From the NCBI GenBank assembly GCA_023014335.1, contig JAECYW010000026.1, positions 496,001-560,000 on the forward strand: a DNA stretch of 64,000 nucleotides. Direction: 5' to 3'. The DNA is from Galerina marginata (taxonomy: Eukaryota > Basidiomycota > Agaricomycetes > Agaricales > Galerinaceae). How positions within the stretch are numbered: position 1 is the stretch's first letter; every line of letters begins with the position of its first letter. Under the pieces are notes generated by a model. It was not told where the DNA came from, did not search any database, and saw nothing but the letters and a program-made list of their open reading frames with translations. Below, one piece after another: positions 46,111 to 59,142 of this stretch. A program made the position numbers and the translations under genes.

Positions 46111-47604
46111 ATGATATCCACTTACCTCGCCTTCCTTTCTGGCCTTGCTTGCCAAGTTGCTGCTCACTGTAAGTAAACTTCCCACCGACCTTATATTGAA
46201 GCTAACGAGCGTCTACATGTTTATACAGACACCTTTCCAAATTTGATATTGGGCGGTTCAGCTAGTTCTGATTGGCAATACGTCAGAGAGACGGATAACT
46301 TCCAAAGCCTTGGTCCGGTGTGTTTTTTCCACTCTTTCTTGGAACATCTGGACAATATCCTGACATCATCACTAGCAAACGGATGTTACCTCCACGGATT
46401 TCACTTGCTACAACACCGCAGTGAACACAATTCCTACCACTGCCTCGGTCAAAGCTGGTTCTACAGTCGGCTTCCAAGTCTGGGGGAACCCAGCCAACAT
46501 ATATCATCCCGGTGTTCTTAATGTTTACATGGCAAACGCGGGGAGCGATGCTTCCACTTTTACTGGTACCAGTGGCAACGTTTGGTTCAAGGTACGAATT
46601 TCCCAGCCGAAAATACCGTCATTAATAACGGTTGTGTAGATCTACGAAATTTCGGCGGTTACTGACGGAGGGAAAACCATAACGTTCCCATCTCAAAGTA
46701 AGTTTTTATCGGTCGACTGTTTATGCAAATGCCCTGACCGTTTCAAGATCTCACTAGCGTCAGCTTTACCATCCCTTCAGAATTGCCGAGTGGGCAGTAC
46801 CTTCGTAAGATGGAAGTTTCCCGCTGAAAAACCCCAGTGCATAATATTTGATCTATAGTACGCATTGAGGCAATTGCTTTACACGTCGCTCAAAGCTTCG
46901 CTGGAGGTGAGTCCTTATAAATCATCCCATCCTATCCAACGTAACTCTTCGTTAGCCCAGTTCTATATCGCTTGTGCACAACTTGATGTCACGGGTGGTG
47001 GTAGCGGAACGCCCGGTCCTCTTGTTGCTATTCCTGGTGTTTACACTGGCAACGTGTGTCTTTTCCTTGGTCTACATTATTAGGTTACCTAACATCTTAT
47101 AGGAACCCGGAATCTTGATCGACATTTACTACCCTATACCTACCTCATACACCCAGCCCGGACCTGCCGTATGGCCCGCGTCCGGCGTAAGTTCAGCGCT
47201 TTGTTATTCTCATAGACTCTAACCCCGACCACTCGTTTAGTCTGCGAGTGCGCCTACCAGTAGCAAACCGGCGTCGTCTCCGTCTAGCACTCCAGCCAAA
47301 CCCACTTCAACAGCTCCCTCACAGACTAGCAAGACTGCGTCATCTCCGGCTTCAACACCATCAAGCAGCAAAGGAACAGCTGCAGAGTACGCTCAATGTG
47401 GTGGCCAAGGCTGGACTGGAGCAACTGTATGGTGGGCGAATTTCATTCTCTAATCGTGTCAAATCGCTGACACGATCGCTTTCAACTTGCAGTGCCTCGC
47501 CATTTGTGTGCACAAGCACCAACGGTAAGTTTTGGACACGAATTAGCGCAATGTGTACTAATTTTGGCATGGCAGTCTACTATTCGCAATGCCTGCCAGC
47601 GTGA
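46111..47604 (+). CDS. AA9 lytic polysaccharide monooxygenase with CBM1
   Basis: Eleven exons (46111-46168, 46229-46317, 46376-46591, 46640-46697, 46748-46804, 46859-46906, 46956-47053, 47103-47186, 47241-47431, 47493-47524, 47576-47604) join in phase to 319 residues. Residues 1-18 are a signal peptide, so cleavage exposes His19, the first ligand of the copper histidine brace. The second is His93 in IYHPG. A further conserved His occurs in IALHVAQ, and QFY supplies the axial-region Tyr. A Ser/Thr/Pro-rich linker leads to a C-terminal CBM1 (CGGQGWTG ... YYSQCL) that binds crystalline cellulose. AA9 enzymes are secreted and oxidatively cleave cellulose or related glucans. The very short exons explain why no single long frame is visible. 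Confidence 0.93.
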
Positions 47605-47785
47605 AGAAAGTCGAAGTACGACTATTTCCAAAGCCATTTCTGAGTCCATATTTTGTACAACGTAGTTCGATGGTCTGAAAATCGCATTTCATGTTACCTT
47701 TACTTATTTTAAAAAGCAGGAATATTCAATAAGTCGATTTGTACATCATCATATGGTATGTAAAGTCTATCCACGAAAGTTTTCA

Positions 47786-48971
47786 TTAGATTCCGACAGA
47801 CGAAGAGGTACTAAAGATATCCGCCTTGGCACGGAACGTATTCGAGTGGCTATTGGGAAGGCTGAAATGCATGGCCGACATCGCAGATATTACGGACTCT
47901 TCTAGACTATCCTCCTTCGCTCGATGCCATGATGTTCGTATAAGGATTAGATTGAACGCACTGCCGACAACTGGAAGGTTCTAAAGAAACCCAAAAATAA
48001 TCCTTCGCAAATGACTTTCGAAGGCGGGAAACTTACGGTCCATCCTAGGATCAGAATTGCTAGACTGCTCTGCGTCCACCACACAATAAAATGGGGAATT
48101 GTGATCACCAAGTAGAGGGCACCAGACTCGATGAGGACCCGCATGATAAAGCGGAGTTCTACCATACACTCGGATGCCGAATGTGTAAATTGAACTCGTG
48201 CAGTTTTCCAGAGGGTATATACGATAACACCTGGTGTCAAGTTTCGTCAAGCACAGGATATCAAGTAGAGTTGGCGGATGGACTCACTCGTCGAATAAAT
48301 ATTGACAACGATTGTGGACCCCCAGAAAGGAGTTAAAATTGTTCCAGGACCAATAGTCATGTTTACAGGCGTCCATACGGACAGTATGACGGCGCTTTGC
48401 ACTACTTGCCAATATATCTGCAGGAGCGTGCAGGCGAGCCCACCGACCCAAAAGAAGCAAGGAAATATAATTTTTGGGAACGACTTCAAGCACACCAACC
48501 AGCAGCGATAGATCTAATCAACGACTGGGTGTTTAGAGACTGTCTCCGAAGCTGTATGACACCCAGAACATACCAAGAAACCGTCGGCTATGAGCACCAC
48601 CGCATTCGTCACTGTACACTTATCGAAGGTGTAAGTAGGCTGACTTCAAATTCAAGTCAAGAATTGATATCTACCATTACGACGGACGTCCAGGGGAGTG
48701 GAGCTGCGTGGTTAGTTGGAACACCCTTCTCCAGGTCCTGGATTGCGGCGAAGCTCGTGCTAACCGCAAGAGATGTGTGTATTGAAGACATTACGAATAT
48801 TGCCAACGTCCCTGACAACATGATCTTGTCAATCCCCTTGCGAATCTTCCATCCTTCGTCGGCATAGACAAGCCACCGTATGCAGTAGAAGAAGGTGCAG
48901 AGATACATTCCAGTAGAGACAGCGGCAATAAATAAGGCCAAAAGCCTGTCGGTAGCGGTGATGTCAACCAT
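47786..48971 (-). CDS. multi-pass membrane protein, paralogue 1
   Basis: Exons 48971-48675, 48618-48574, 48513-48288, 48230-48037 and 47980-47786 give 318 residues. About seven hydrophobic segments are visible, for example ALFIAAVSTGMYLCTFF, VVLIADGFL, IIFPCFFWVGGLACTLLQIYW and ALYLVITIPHFIVWW. A conserved (V/F)(Y/F)ADEGWK(I/F)RK loop follows TM1-2. The short 45 bp second exon is shared with paralogues 2 and 3. This is a basidiomycete family of unknown function; a receptor-like topology is a guess only. The Ser/Thr-rich tail is presumably cytosolic. A Met five codons upstream (48986) is an alternative start. Confidence 0.82.
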
Positions 48972-48989
48972 CCTGCTGAGGTACAAGTC

Positions 48990-51431
48990 AGGATGGGGAA
49001 ATGGGTAGGTACTGACTTGGCCTTGTGTTCAGATCCCTTTATTGCCGACGAAGCATCAAATTATCCTTGGAATAGATTCAAGGTTTTTTGGGTCAACGAA
49101 GCTGGACTTACCTGAGTCCATGATATTAATAGTAAGAAATTTAGTAATCATTTTGCGAGGGAAACTCCTTCTGAAAAAGGTGGGAAATGATACCTGCAAT
49201 TATTGTATCGGTTCCAAATCTGTTCGGCGTGTGATGAAAAATAATGAGATGCTTAAAGGAGTCCATCCACCCTAATTTTTGGGGCGAGGTTGTAGGGAAT
49301 GTGAATGATGATCAGTTCCATTGCCTCACCCGCAGTCCCCTTCGACTCACCATGTCAGGGCAACGATGCGCCAAGGGAGAAATAAGTACCATTTCCTGGA
49401 GCTCTAATGTTCGAAACACGTGGCCTTGAGCATCTTCTATGCTCAGTCTTGCTGCACAGAGGAAACGGCTCGTGAACGAGTGAGAACACCGTGTCTCGAT
49501 GACCTTTCACCACGGCTCTTGAACATATGTGACACGGAAGTGGTGCTATGTACCGAGTGTCGTAAGGCGTGCTTGCAGAATATTTCCTGTCAATCTATTT
49601 TCACCTTCGTCAGCCATTCCTTCACCCAGTCAGACATACTGATACTTGCTGCCCGGAAGGCCGTTCCTGATCTTTGAAATCTCTATCCCCTGAAGCCTGA
49701 GACAAAATAAGCAAATAAGGTGTTGCCATAAGGAAGCGGAACCTCACGTTCATTTAAGTTGAACTCTCGTTTCACAACCAGGCATTTCGTCACAGCAGCC
49801 GTGCCCTCGGATTAACTTGTTCTACAGCGTAAAATAACTGATTAACCTAGATCATGCTCTCCGTGTCCGTGCATACAAAGGTTAGGGCATTCAATGCCTT
49901 TCCATTTCTCCATGCTATATCTTGTAAGGTCGCAAGATATGATTTTGTCGCTGGATCGTTCATTTCTGACGGATTTGAGATCTGCCGTAACTGCAAATCA
50001 TGGGAATAAATCTACGGAGGGTACAACCTCACGAAGTTGAAGCTCACACTCCAATCAGAAGAATTGACACTCCCGATGCTCCTCGAAATCAAGGTTTGTT
50101 GATCTCGACCTTATCTCTGTTCCCTTGCCATCAGCGCCGGTTCTATTTCGACCTTTCCTGAGTGTAAAATAATCTATCCCTTTCCTTCCCATTATCCTAC
50201 CCTTTCTCCGCATAGGGACACAACTTTTCTGAGAACAAATTCGTAGATTTTAATCATATTATAACGCGTTTCCAACTTAAGGTTTCGCATCATAAGCCCC
50301 GATTGCTGTACAACTCAGAATATCTGTAATTCTGACGTTCCCGGCTGTCGACAGCGTGTAAGGATTAGAAGTTTTTCTGGAATCCGCAGGCGGCAGTTAT
50401 CTGATATACGCCATCCATACAAGTACTTAAGAGTAGTAGGGTCCAGGTGGATGACAGATGGAGGATAGTAGCCCTCGCTAACTTGAAGCCGCTACCTCTC
50501 TCATACATATAAGTATTAGTCACTGTCTTTTCTGTTTATCCGAAAAAAAGATATCATCCCACTCATGAGAATGGTGACGCCTATTTCAAGACTGGTGAGA
50601 GTCCGTGAACTGAATTACTGTATGCCCAGTTCAAAGAAGGATAAATTTGGGAATGTTCTTCCCACATCGGGACCGGCTGGCCTGTACGGCATGATGATTT
50701 CATTCCAAAAAACCCGCTGACATCCCGACCTAGAATCTGCTCGTCACTTGCTATTGGTTTCCTGTTCCAATTGATTACACGACAGTTTTGTAGACTCGCA
50801 TGACTAATTGCTTCATTACGAGACCTTATGTAATAAGGAATCGTCTTAACCTGATGTTCAAAACCACGATTCCCCGCCATTTTATTACCCGGATAATTTG
50901 TTGATATTTGTGTACGGTTCGGCTTTTGAGGAAACCGAGCCGGTCCTTAGGTCCTCTCTTGTAAGAGATCCTCTTCGAGCCCCGATCTATATAGGTTTGT
51001 CTCGTTTAAAGCATAGCACGTCACGGTCCTATACGACGAGTGGCGGGATCATCGAGAACTAGAAGAGACTCACTTGTGATTTTATCCGATGGGTAATAAA
51101 CCATTTTTTCGTTAGTTAAATCCGAATTCGAGTATTTATATAAATCCAGTGAAGCAAAGTAGTGGTGTACGCGTAGTTGACCACTGGTTGAACTGAGACG
51201 GCATCAATGAAGGCCTTAAATAAAGGTCTCGTACCTGCCATGCGAAGCAGTGGCCGACACACCCGCACGTATTTTACCTCTCTGGCAGCCCAATTTATTC
51301 GCAGAGTTGAGTCACTGTCTTTAGCTTGCTCGTCTCAGTTTCAGCTAGGAATCATGATAATCTTACATAACACGAGCCCATTTACTATATACCGATGGCA
51401 AAATATACTCTTCCTTGGATTCTCCAATGAC
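48990..51431. other. gene-poor region between membrane paralogues 1 and 2
   Basis: About 2.4 kb without a supported gene. Short ORFs (for example 49420-49677, cysteine-containing, and 50581-50880) lack recognisable domains or believable splice extensions. Confidence 0.4.
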
Positions 51432-52674
51432 CTAAACCCTACTCTCGGTCGATCGCATAGCCCGCATGCTCGAGAAATCTTGTTGTATCTTGATGACAGC
51501 ATTGGTGTTAGTGGTCGAGCTTGGAAGGCTAAACTCTATCGCTGTGCATGACGCTTTTTCTGCGACATCTCGACCTTCCGCACGATGTTGTGATGTTCTT
51601 ATTAAGATAAGGTTGAAGGCAATGCACGTAACAGGAAGGTGCTAAGAATCAAAGTACGGAACCAAGATCAACCATCAGTGAGAAATTGGTTCTAGTCATG
51701 GCAGGAAAATTACCCGACTCACAGTCCATCCCAAGATGAGAACCGCCGTCTGACTCCTTGCACACCAGACTATGAAATGTGGAACTGCCGCCACCAAGTA
51801 CAAAAATCCAGACTCCGTTAATACCTGCACTACAAAGTGGAGGTCGTTTGGTGAGCTGGATAGGCAGAGCTTACGCTGCTCTCGTGCACCCTTCCAAATC
51901 CGACGAATAATAAGGCCTGCCACAAACCAGAAAGTGAATAAAATGTTCGATTTATTGATTTATACGACTAACCCGTTGCGTAGACGTTCAAGGCTAACGT
52001 GAGCAACCAGAAGGGCAATAAAATTGGACCGGGACCAACAGTCATCTTTGCCGGTGCCCCCACCGTTGTTGTTACTGCCCTTTGCGTTCGGTTGAATTGC
52101 CAATACAGCTGGATAATCGCACAGACCAAGGCCCCTACCCATAAAAGGCACGGGAATATGATAATTCTCAAAGACCTCGACCGTACGACCCAGCAGCGGT
52201 GTATCTGAAATTCAGATCATTAGGCACGGAAATCAAATTCATGGACGGCGATCCCAGACGTACAAGAATTGCATCAGCTAGAAGAATCGCTGCGCTGGCT
52301 AATTCACACTAGGATTTGAATCAAAGTAAGCTACACTTCCGCGTCAGAAGGCAAAAGATCCTGACCATGACAATGGCCGACCAGAATGTCCCGCCCCATT
52401 GTGGAAGGCTATCCTCCAAACTTCTAATCGACTTGAATGTAGACAAACCGGCGAGTGAAATATGAGCTGTCGAGAGCGCGAACAGGACCAGTGTTGCTGA
52501 CAACATCTTCCAGTCGATCCTCTTGCGGATTTTCCATCCTTCGTCAGCGCACAGCAGCCACCGACAGCAGATAACGATTGTACATACGTACAGCCCGTAT
52601 GCCACAGATTCGACGAACAAAGCCGCGACTCGGTCTGTATTCGAAACTTCAACCGTTCGTTGGGATAGTGTCAT
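51432..52674 (-). CDS. multi-pass membrane protein, paralogue 2
   Basis: Exons 52674-52366, 52308-52264, 52204-51973, 51916-51723 and 51641-51432 give 329 residues with the same phases as paralogues 1 and 3. Conserved features: NTDRVAALFVESVAYGLY in TM1, CADEGWKIRK, GPGPILLPFW, LVAAVPHFIVW and FNLILIRTSQHRA before a Ser/Thr-rich tail. Exon 3 is six bases longer than in the other two. It is closer to paralogue 3 than to 1. Function unknown. Confidence 0.83.
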
Positions 52675-53423
52675 GATTGAACTTGGACTGAACGTTACTC
52701 AGCGGGTTGGTGTCAACGGTCTGCATGCCTTCATCCTTTGAAATATCATGATGATGTCTCAGATTCGAAATATTCGAGTGGGTCGGTAATAATATTCACC
52801 ATTGATAAGCGTTTGTCTGCTAGTATAATCATAGAGAGCAGGGGAAAAGTGATTTACCCAGAACTTGAATGATCGATCTGGGCGTCTGGGCACTCCTCAA
52901 TAATCAATTAACGTCATCGTGATGACTCAGTACTCAGATTGTAGATTCTTATCTTATCTCGGCTTTTCTGCTTTTTGCCAGAGCGTGATCCATGGTTGAT
53001 CCCTACTCCCATGTTCGCGTCCAGTACCACACTTTTCGCCGAAACTGTGCAACTTACTATACACATTGTGCATCTTGCTGACTGCTGCATCTATGGCGTT
53101 GACCCTTTGGACTTATTCACACTTTCTCACTCCAATCTGTCTGGCGTCGGGCAATCTTTGGCTGCTTCTTGTGATTCTCTGACTTCATTACGCGATGGAA
53201 ATAGACTGGACCTGAGTTGTTAAACTGCCTTGGACCTGTACATATACGACAACCCCAAATTTTCCCGACGCATAGACTTCCTCTTTCACCTCGGGTCACT
53301 GGGAGAAATCATAACGCGATATTTATCGTGTCCCAGTGTATTTCGGATGCAGAACCGTGCTATTACTGACAGGGAATAGTTCTCGATAAGTGGCTTCCCG
53401 GAATCGAAACTCTACAAGGTCTA

Positions 53424-54616
53424 CTACCGACTCCCATTCGAAAACCTTGTCCTTGTGCTCGAAAAGTCGTCTTGTGTCCTAATAATCGCGTTGGAGTCGA
53501 TGTTCGTGCTTGGAGCGGTGAACTCAATTGCGGAGCTAGCAGACACTTTCTGTGAGTTGTTCCGATCGTCCGCGCGGTGTTGGGACGTTCTTATCAAGAT
53601 GAGGTTGAATGCCGTGCAGGTAATGGGAAGGTGCTAATATTCGAAGATGGCGAATAATTGGTGAGTTATTGCACAAGTTTTGAGATCAAGATGACTTACG
53701 GTCCATCCCAAGATAAGGATGGCGGTATTGCTCCTCGTCCACCAGACGATAAAATGCGGAACGGCAGCCACCAGGTACAGTGCTCCGGACTCCGTTAGTA
53801 CTCTTACAACGAACTGGAGATCATTGGGTGAGCTTGAAAACTGCATCTTGGATTGTTGATGTGCCGTTGTCCAAACCCGGTGAATTATCATGCCTGACTC
53901 GCATCAAGAACCAAATGTCAATGGGATAAAATTCATCCCGCTCACCGGTCGCATATAGATTTAGGACCAGCGTTATCGTCCAGAATGGAAGCAGAACCGT
54001 TCCTGGACCGACGTTCATTTTCACGGGTGTCCATACCGCCGCTATAGCGTCTGTTTGCACGACTTGCCAGTATAGCTGGAGGATCGTGCAGACGAAGCCG
54101 CCAAGCCATAACAGGCAAGGGAACGAAACGATCTTTAGGGACATGGCACACACGATCCAGCAGCGATATATCTAGCAGTTTCGCGGAGTAGGTAAAGTAC
54201 TCATGTATTCGAAATAGTTATCAAACTCACGAGAACTGCGTCGGCAATGAGAACAGCCGAATTAGCCACCACACACTTTAAACGGGGTAAGCTGCCATCC
54301 AGGTAATGTATGAAAAAATTCTTACCATTACGACAGCTGACCAGGGTAATCGATTTCCAGGTGGGATGCCTTTCTCCATCATACCAATATTCATGGCGGT
54401 AGAGCTGACGGCTAGGGCTATATGTGTCGACGAAAGCACGAACAGGGCCAACATTGCAGAAAGCATCGTCCAGTCGACCCTCTTGCGGAATTTCCATCCT
54501 TCATCGGCGAATAGCAGCCATCGAACGCAGATGGCGAATGTACATAGGTACACCCCGTGGGCGAGGGATCCAACGAATAATGCTGCTACTCGGTCGGTGC
54601 CTGTGACTTCGACCAT
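53424..54616 (-). CDS. multi-pass membrane protein, paralogue 3
   Basis: Exons 54616-54326, 54275-54231, 54171-53946, 53893-53700 and 53633-53424 give 321 residues. TM segments and loops align with paralogue 2 throughout (VTGTDRVAALFVGSLAHGVY, FADEGWKFRK, MNVGPGTVLLPFW, LVAAVPHFIVWW, FNLILIRTSQHRAD). All donors and acceptors are close to consensus. The three genes lie head-to-tail on the minus strand, as expected from tandem duplication. No known catalytic motif. Confidence 0.84.
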
Positions 54617-55477
54617 GTTGGGGTGAGGGAAATGTACGAGGTATTAAACAGTGGTAGGTCGTCTTATGCTTGTACTTGGAGCATTAAATACCCAGACTGT
54701 ACCGCTCATGTCAAATTGACAATTACTTTGGCATTTGCCAGCGAGTTGGGAAGCGATCTTGTAGGCCTATATATAGTGCCAATTTTGATTTCCTTTTCGT
54801 GAGTGAAGGTGGCATCTTAATTTAGTTTAGGTGGACGATAAGTTTTGCTCGTCACTTCATGTCCTGACCACTGATCGTCTTACTGGAGAAGTTGCATAAT
54901 GCCAGTGATCTTAATTGTGCGATGGAATTCAGAGTAAGCTAATTAATTCGGTCACTCCCACAGACAACGAAGGCAGAGCCGGATGAAAGATATAATTATA
55001 TGCCTGGCGCTGGCAGCTGTCTCTGAACTTCATGTTCCGTATGGTGTATCCGAACGGGGGCCGTGGCTCAGTAACTCGCGGGATTATTCTGTGTGCCAAC
55101 ATTAAAAGAATGATCAAAGTGTGAAGTAAATTTTGAGAGCCTGCAAAGAGCCTGTTTGGTAACACGGTCCCTCAAGAGTCAAGACAACCAACCTCGAACC
55201 AACTTTCCAACGTCCTTCGGACGTCCGGAACGATTTCATGGATCGTACTGTTTACAATCTTCTCTGGTGACAGCTCTAACACCTGCAGAGAAATACCATT
55301 GGCGCCTTTACAAGCGAATTGCGCATTTTTTATCCAGGCCCTAAGTACTCGATGGACAAGATCAGGATTGTCAGCCAGAGCATCTTATCTTATCAAGGTC
55401 CATAACGTTACGTGACAGTGTCACCACGTCACCATACCCCACTTGCGGCATTTGTTGACGTTCCTCCTCTTGCCTCC
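54617..55477. other. intergenic region, divergent promoters
   Basis: Separates the leftward membrane paralogue 3 from the rightward PQ-loop gene. No coding sequence recognised; it probably holds both promoters. Confidence 0.4.
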
Positions 55478-57028
55478 ATGTCGGAAACGTGCATTCCGGT
55501 GAGTCCAGAGATTGCCAAAAGGCTCTCCTTACGCGCTCACATGTATTTTGCAGCACCACGACTGGTTCAATGCGCTGTTAACCTTTTGCCTTTGTTGTGG
55601 GCTCGTCATATCGTATTTACCCCAACATTTCCGCATCATCCATGCAAAGTCGTCGGAGGGCTTCAGCCCCGTGTTTTTACTCCTCGGGACGACGTCTGCT
55701 GCGTCTGGGATGCTCAATATGTGAGTAGCTCGTACTTCTGAAGCCCAAGATGTGTTTAACGTGGAGCTACATTGACAGGGTTACCCTTCAAGCCCCCATC
55801 GTCAAATGCTGTCGCGTCGTGGTTCGCAGGCTTATTTTATCGGTTGAAGTACATTTAAATGACCCCATTAGAGTTTAGGAAGCTGCGTGGAAATGACGGC
55901 TGGAGTGGTGCAAGTTGGATTGCAGTGGTTTTGTTTCAGCATTGTGTGCGTTATTGGCTTTCAATTCGTCGTTCTGGAGTCTAATTCGTCGCGTTTGGTT
56001 CTTCAGCTTCGTGTTGTACATGATATACTACCCAGAACGCTTGAAATATCTTGAGCTTGACATTGAAGAAGGAGAGGAACACATTCCAAGCCACGTCAAA
56101 ACGCCAATTAGAAGTGAAGAATGGAGGCTATCGATAATTCTTGCATGGACAACGGTGGCTCACTTGTTCGTCCTATTACCACCGATCTCTACTTCAATCT
56201 CTTACAACAGCCCATTTTATAGCTTCTTTGCTGTCATTACGACTGTATACCTTCTCGTCACAGTCCCCAACTCTCCGAACGGTGGAGTACCCCCGCAAAT
56301 CTCATTATGGGCCACATTTTTGGGCGTCAGCTCAGCCATGCTCGCTATGGTACAATACGCACCTCAGCTACTGCATACTTACCGTACCAAGCTCGTCGGC
56401 GCATTAAGCATACCGATGATGATGATTCAAACGCCTGGCGGCATCTTAATGGTAACCAGCATCGTTCTTCGACCTGGTACGAATTGGACTAGTGCGTTTA
56501 CTCCTCCTTCTCTCGTACTATGAACCCTATTCTTAACCCTTGCATCCCCCCCCCCCAGGCTGGATAACCTTCGCACTGGCCGCCGTCCTCCAGGGTTGCC
56601 TGCTCGCCATGTGCATAGCCTGGAAGATCCGGCAGCACAAGCTCGACATTGACGATTTCGGAAACCCACTCAGCTACTTCCCTCCCGCCCACTGGTCCCA
56701 AACCAACACCGATCGCCATAATGATCATGAGCAGGCGCACGACCACTCGCTGCTCGTGGACGATACCGAACCTGTTCCAGGGCTGGTGACGACGCCGTCG
56801 GAAGACCCGATCGCTGTGCGGAAAGCTTTGGCTGCTGCGCTGGAGTCTGCAGCTGAAGGCAACCTTCTGTCGCCTGGGCTTGGTTCGGGTGGACCACAGC
56901 GGGACGCAACGACTGAACGGACGCCTTTGCTGCGGCGCAGCGATACGAATGGGTCGGAGTCGATTCGCAGCGGGAGTGGGAGTCGAAAATCGGAAAATAA
57001 GGGGTGGCAGGCGTGGTTTGGTCGATAG
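55478..57028 (+). CDS. PQ-loop repeat membrane protein
   Basis: Six exons: 55478-55498, 55554-55720, 55779 to about 55815-55821, 55872-55945, 56007-56491 and 56559-57028, giving about 418 residues. The exon 3 donor is ambiguous among three in-phase GTs. PQ-loop motif 1 is SYLPQHFRIIHAKSSEGFSP near residue 25; motif 2 is VQYAPQLLHTYRTKLVGALS in exon 5. About seven membrane helices are expected. The family includes lysosomal/vacuolar cystine and basic amino acid exporters and MPC-like folds, so a vacuolar or Golgi transporter or scaffold is plausible but the substrate is unknown. The C-terminal 140 residues are a hydrophilic, Asp/His/Ser-rich cytosolic tail. A run of 11 C lies directly before the last acceptor. 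Confidence 0.86.
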
Positions 57029-58060
57029 TGCTTCCCTTTTGTGGGAGTTGGGATGCTGAAGGTCGAGGATTTCCTTATTCGCATGGATGGTGCTTTTTAT
57101 TCGAGAAAGTCGTTGAGCATACCTTTTCCTTTATCCATGGGTGTTACTTAGCTTTTATTAATACATACACGTAGGATGAATTGATACCTTTCTAACTTTA
57201 ATATGGCGGTTTCGCCACCTTGGCTGTGAAGCTCGGAAGATTCTCATTTGCAGTGCTCTTCTGTTCTGATGGCGAGAATGCTATAATACGCCCTTGCGAT
57301 TTGCCTCCAATTCAAAGTTACGTCAGTTGTACCGCGACATAAAGTTATTCACCCTCTCTCAATCCGAACCTCGTAGAAGCGCACGATGTGTCGAAGGATT
57401 CTCAACAACGCACTTCGTCTGCCAATTCATCCGTCTCTCCGTCTCGTAATTAAAGCTGACCGTCGTCTATTTGAAACCCTGCAACTTGGTAACGACTGTC
57501 CTATTGTTCTCAGACTTCTCAACTACTAAGACTCTGAACCACCTCTGCACGAGCTACTTACCCTCCAGAAACCTTCGTCGAGAGCTGGCTCAGTCGAAGG
57601 ATCTTTACTACCCACCGGCTCTGTTACTCGAATTTTTTACGGTATTGTCGAGAGCTGTTCTGAGAAGGATTCATGGTGTAAATTTTCTATTCTGGCTGTC
57701 CGCCGTCTTCATCCCCATTCGTTATATGTGTGCGATGTCGGTCTGTCTACAGATCCCTTCAAGGGACACCGCTTGGTAATATTTTTTGTCGGGGTAGTGA
57801 ATTCAAAATTTTTTCAAAAGCTGTTTATTCAATTGCAAGGACAAGGACGGCACGGTGTTTTAGGCAGCTCACAATCACTCCTGTGTTATATTTCCCTCAA
57901 TTTACCACCAAACCAATTCAGTGTAAGGAAACTTAATTCCAAAATAAACCAGGTATTGTCGAAAGACTCGAAACGGAGAACAATTAAAGGACACTTCAAG
58001 TTAAGAGTGTAAATTTTAATTGCAGACTTAATAGAATATCAAGGACGGAATATTAAAATG
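57029..58060. other. 3' flank of the PQ-loop gene
   Basis: No gene recognised. The plus-strand ORF at 57471-57779 has no domain and no matching exon context. Confidence 0.4.
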
Positions 58061-58084
58061 GTCCGTAACTCTATATGCACTGAC

Positions 58085-58800
58085 CAAACTAGAAATTTTC
58101 CTGGCTCTTCGAACTTCATCTTGGTAGGTCAAGAACCTTCCTCTGCAATGGTCGTGGATGTTCGGTGTCAATGTGCGCGTGCGTCGGAGACCACTGATGA
58201 TATCACTGATGAATTTATCAACAAAACGCCGAAATAGAAATTATCACTCACTTTGGATAGCGGACGATTTACCCCGAAGATGTCGGCTCCGCACAATATT
58301 AATGACGGGAGATTAACGCTGGCGGTCAGAAGCGAGGAACACAGACAGACACAGGCCCGGCGTTGATGCAAACACATGCTCGGCAAGAGCGTCTGGCGGG
58401 GTTCCAACCAAGGTTTGGCGCTGAAAATCGGCAGGTTGGCGCAGGCCACAAGTTTGTGACCTGGGCCAGCGAGGGCGGTTGTGACCTAGCTGAGGAGGGA
58501 GCGGAGCAGGCGAGACAGAGGGCGCTTGGACGGCGCAGGGGGGAAAAGAGTAGGAAAGCAGGCGTGGCGGTGCATCACGTAAGCACTTGCCTAATCGGGC
58601 GTGACCCAGGCCGCAGCTCACGACGAGTCTTCCATAGAACAGGAAAACTCTTGCCCACGACAGTACCCACAGAACCACAAACTGTGAAAAAAGGCGCCAA
58701 AAATAGTGACAGAAAAAAAAATCCGATCACTGCAAAATTAAGTTTAATTGTCGTTGCTTAGAATGGCAGCCTTCTCCTGGGTGACCAGCTTGTGAGTCAG
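58085..58800 (+). repeat. flanking repeat, copy 1
   Basis: Two segments match 63620-63985: TTCATCTTGGTAGGTC(A/C)AGAA...GGATGTTCGG near 58118-58170, and AACTGTGAAAAA...GGCGCCAAAAA...AGTGACAGAAAAA...GAATGGCAGC near 58680-58772. Copy 1 contains about 0.4 kb of extra GC-rich sequence between them. Confidence 0.6.
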
Positions 58801-59142
58801 CGTATGCACTGAAATAGCTGAGCTCAGGCTTCCTTACCTCCAATATTCATGTTTTAAGCTCACAGGCACGCATGGCAAGTTGTAAGTCACGGAAATTCTT
58901 GTAGATCAACGTGGCATAGCGTGTATCAATGGGTAATAGATAAGACCCAGGTAGAAGGCGCGGAATGAGAGCACGGGAAGTCCTCCGAAACATTCGCCAC
59001 CTCGTATTGTGGGTGCTTCGAAATGAGCGATATATGGGTGTAAAGATAGTCCTATCCCCTACACGTGTTGGCCGTGGTGACCTCTGGTTTCACTTAAATA
59101 GAGCGATAGTTTCAAGGAAAGACAACATCTTCCTTTCATACC

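Noticed and set aside
49420..49677. Cysteine-containing 85-codon ORF as a secreted small protein
   Set aside because: No signal peptide, no splice extension and no paralogue; chance length for this composition.
50930..50985. Possible tRNA or small hairpin RNA near GGTCCTCTCTTGTAAGAGATCC
   Set aside because: Only one short inverted repeat is visible and no cloverleaf with anticodon and TPC arms can be drawn.
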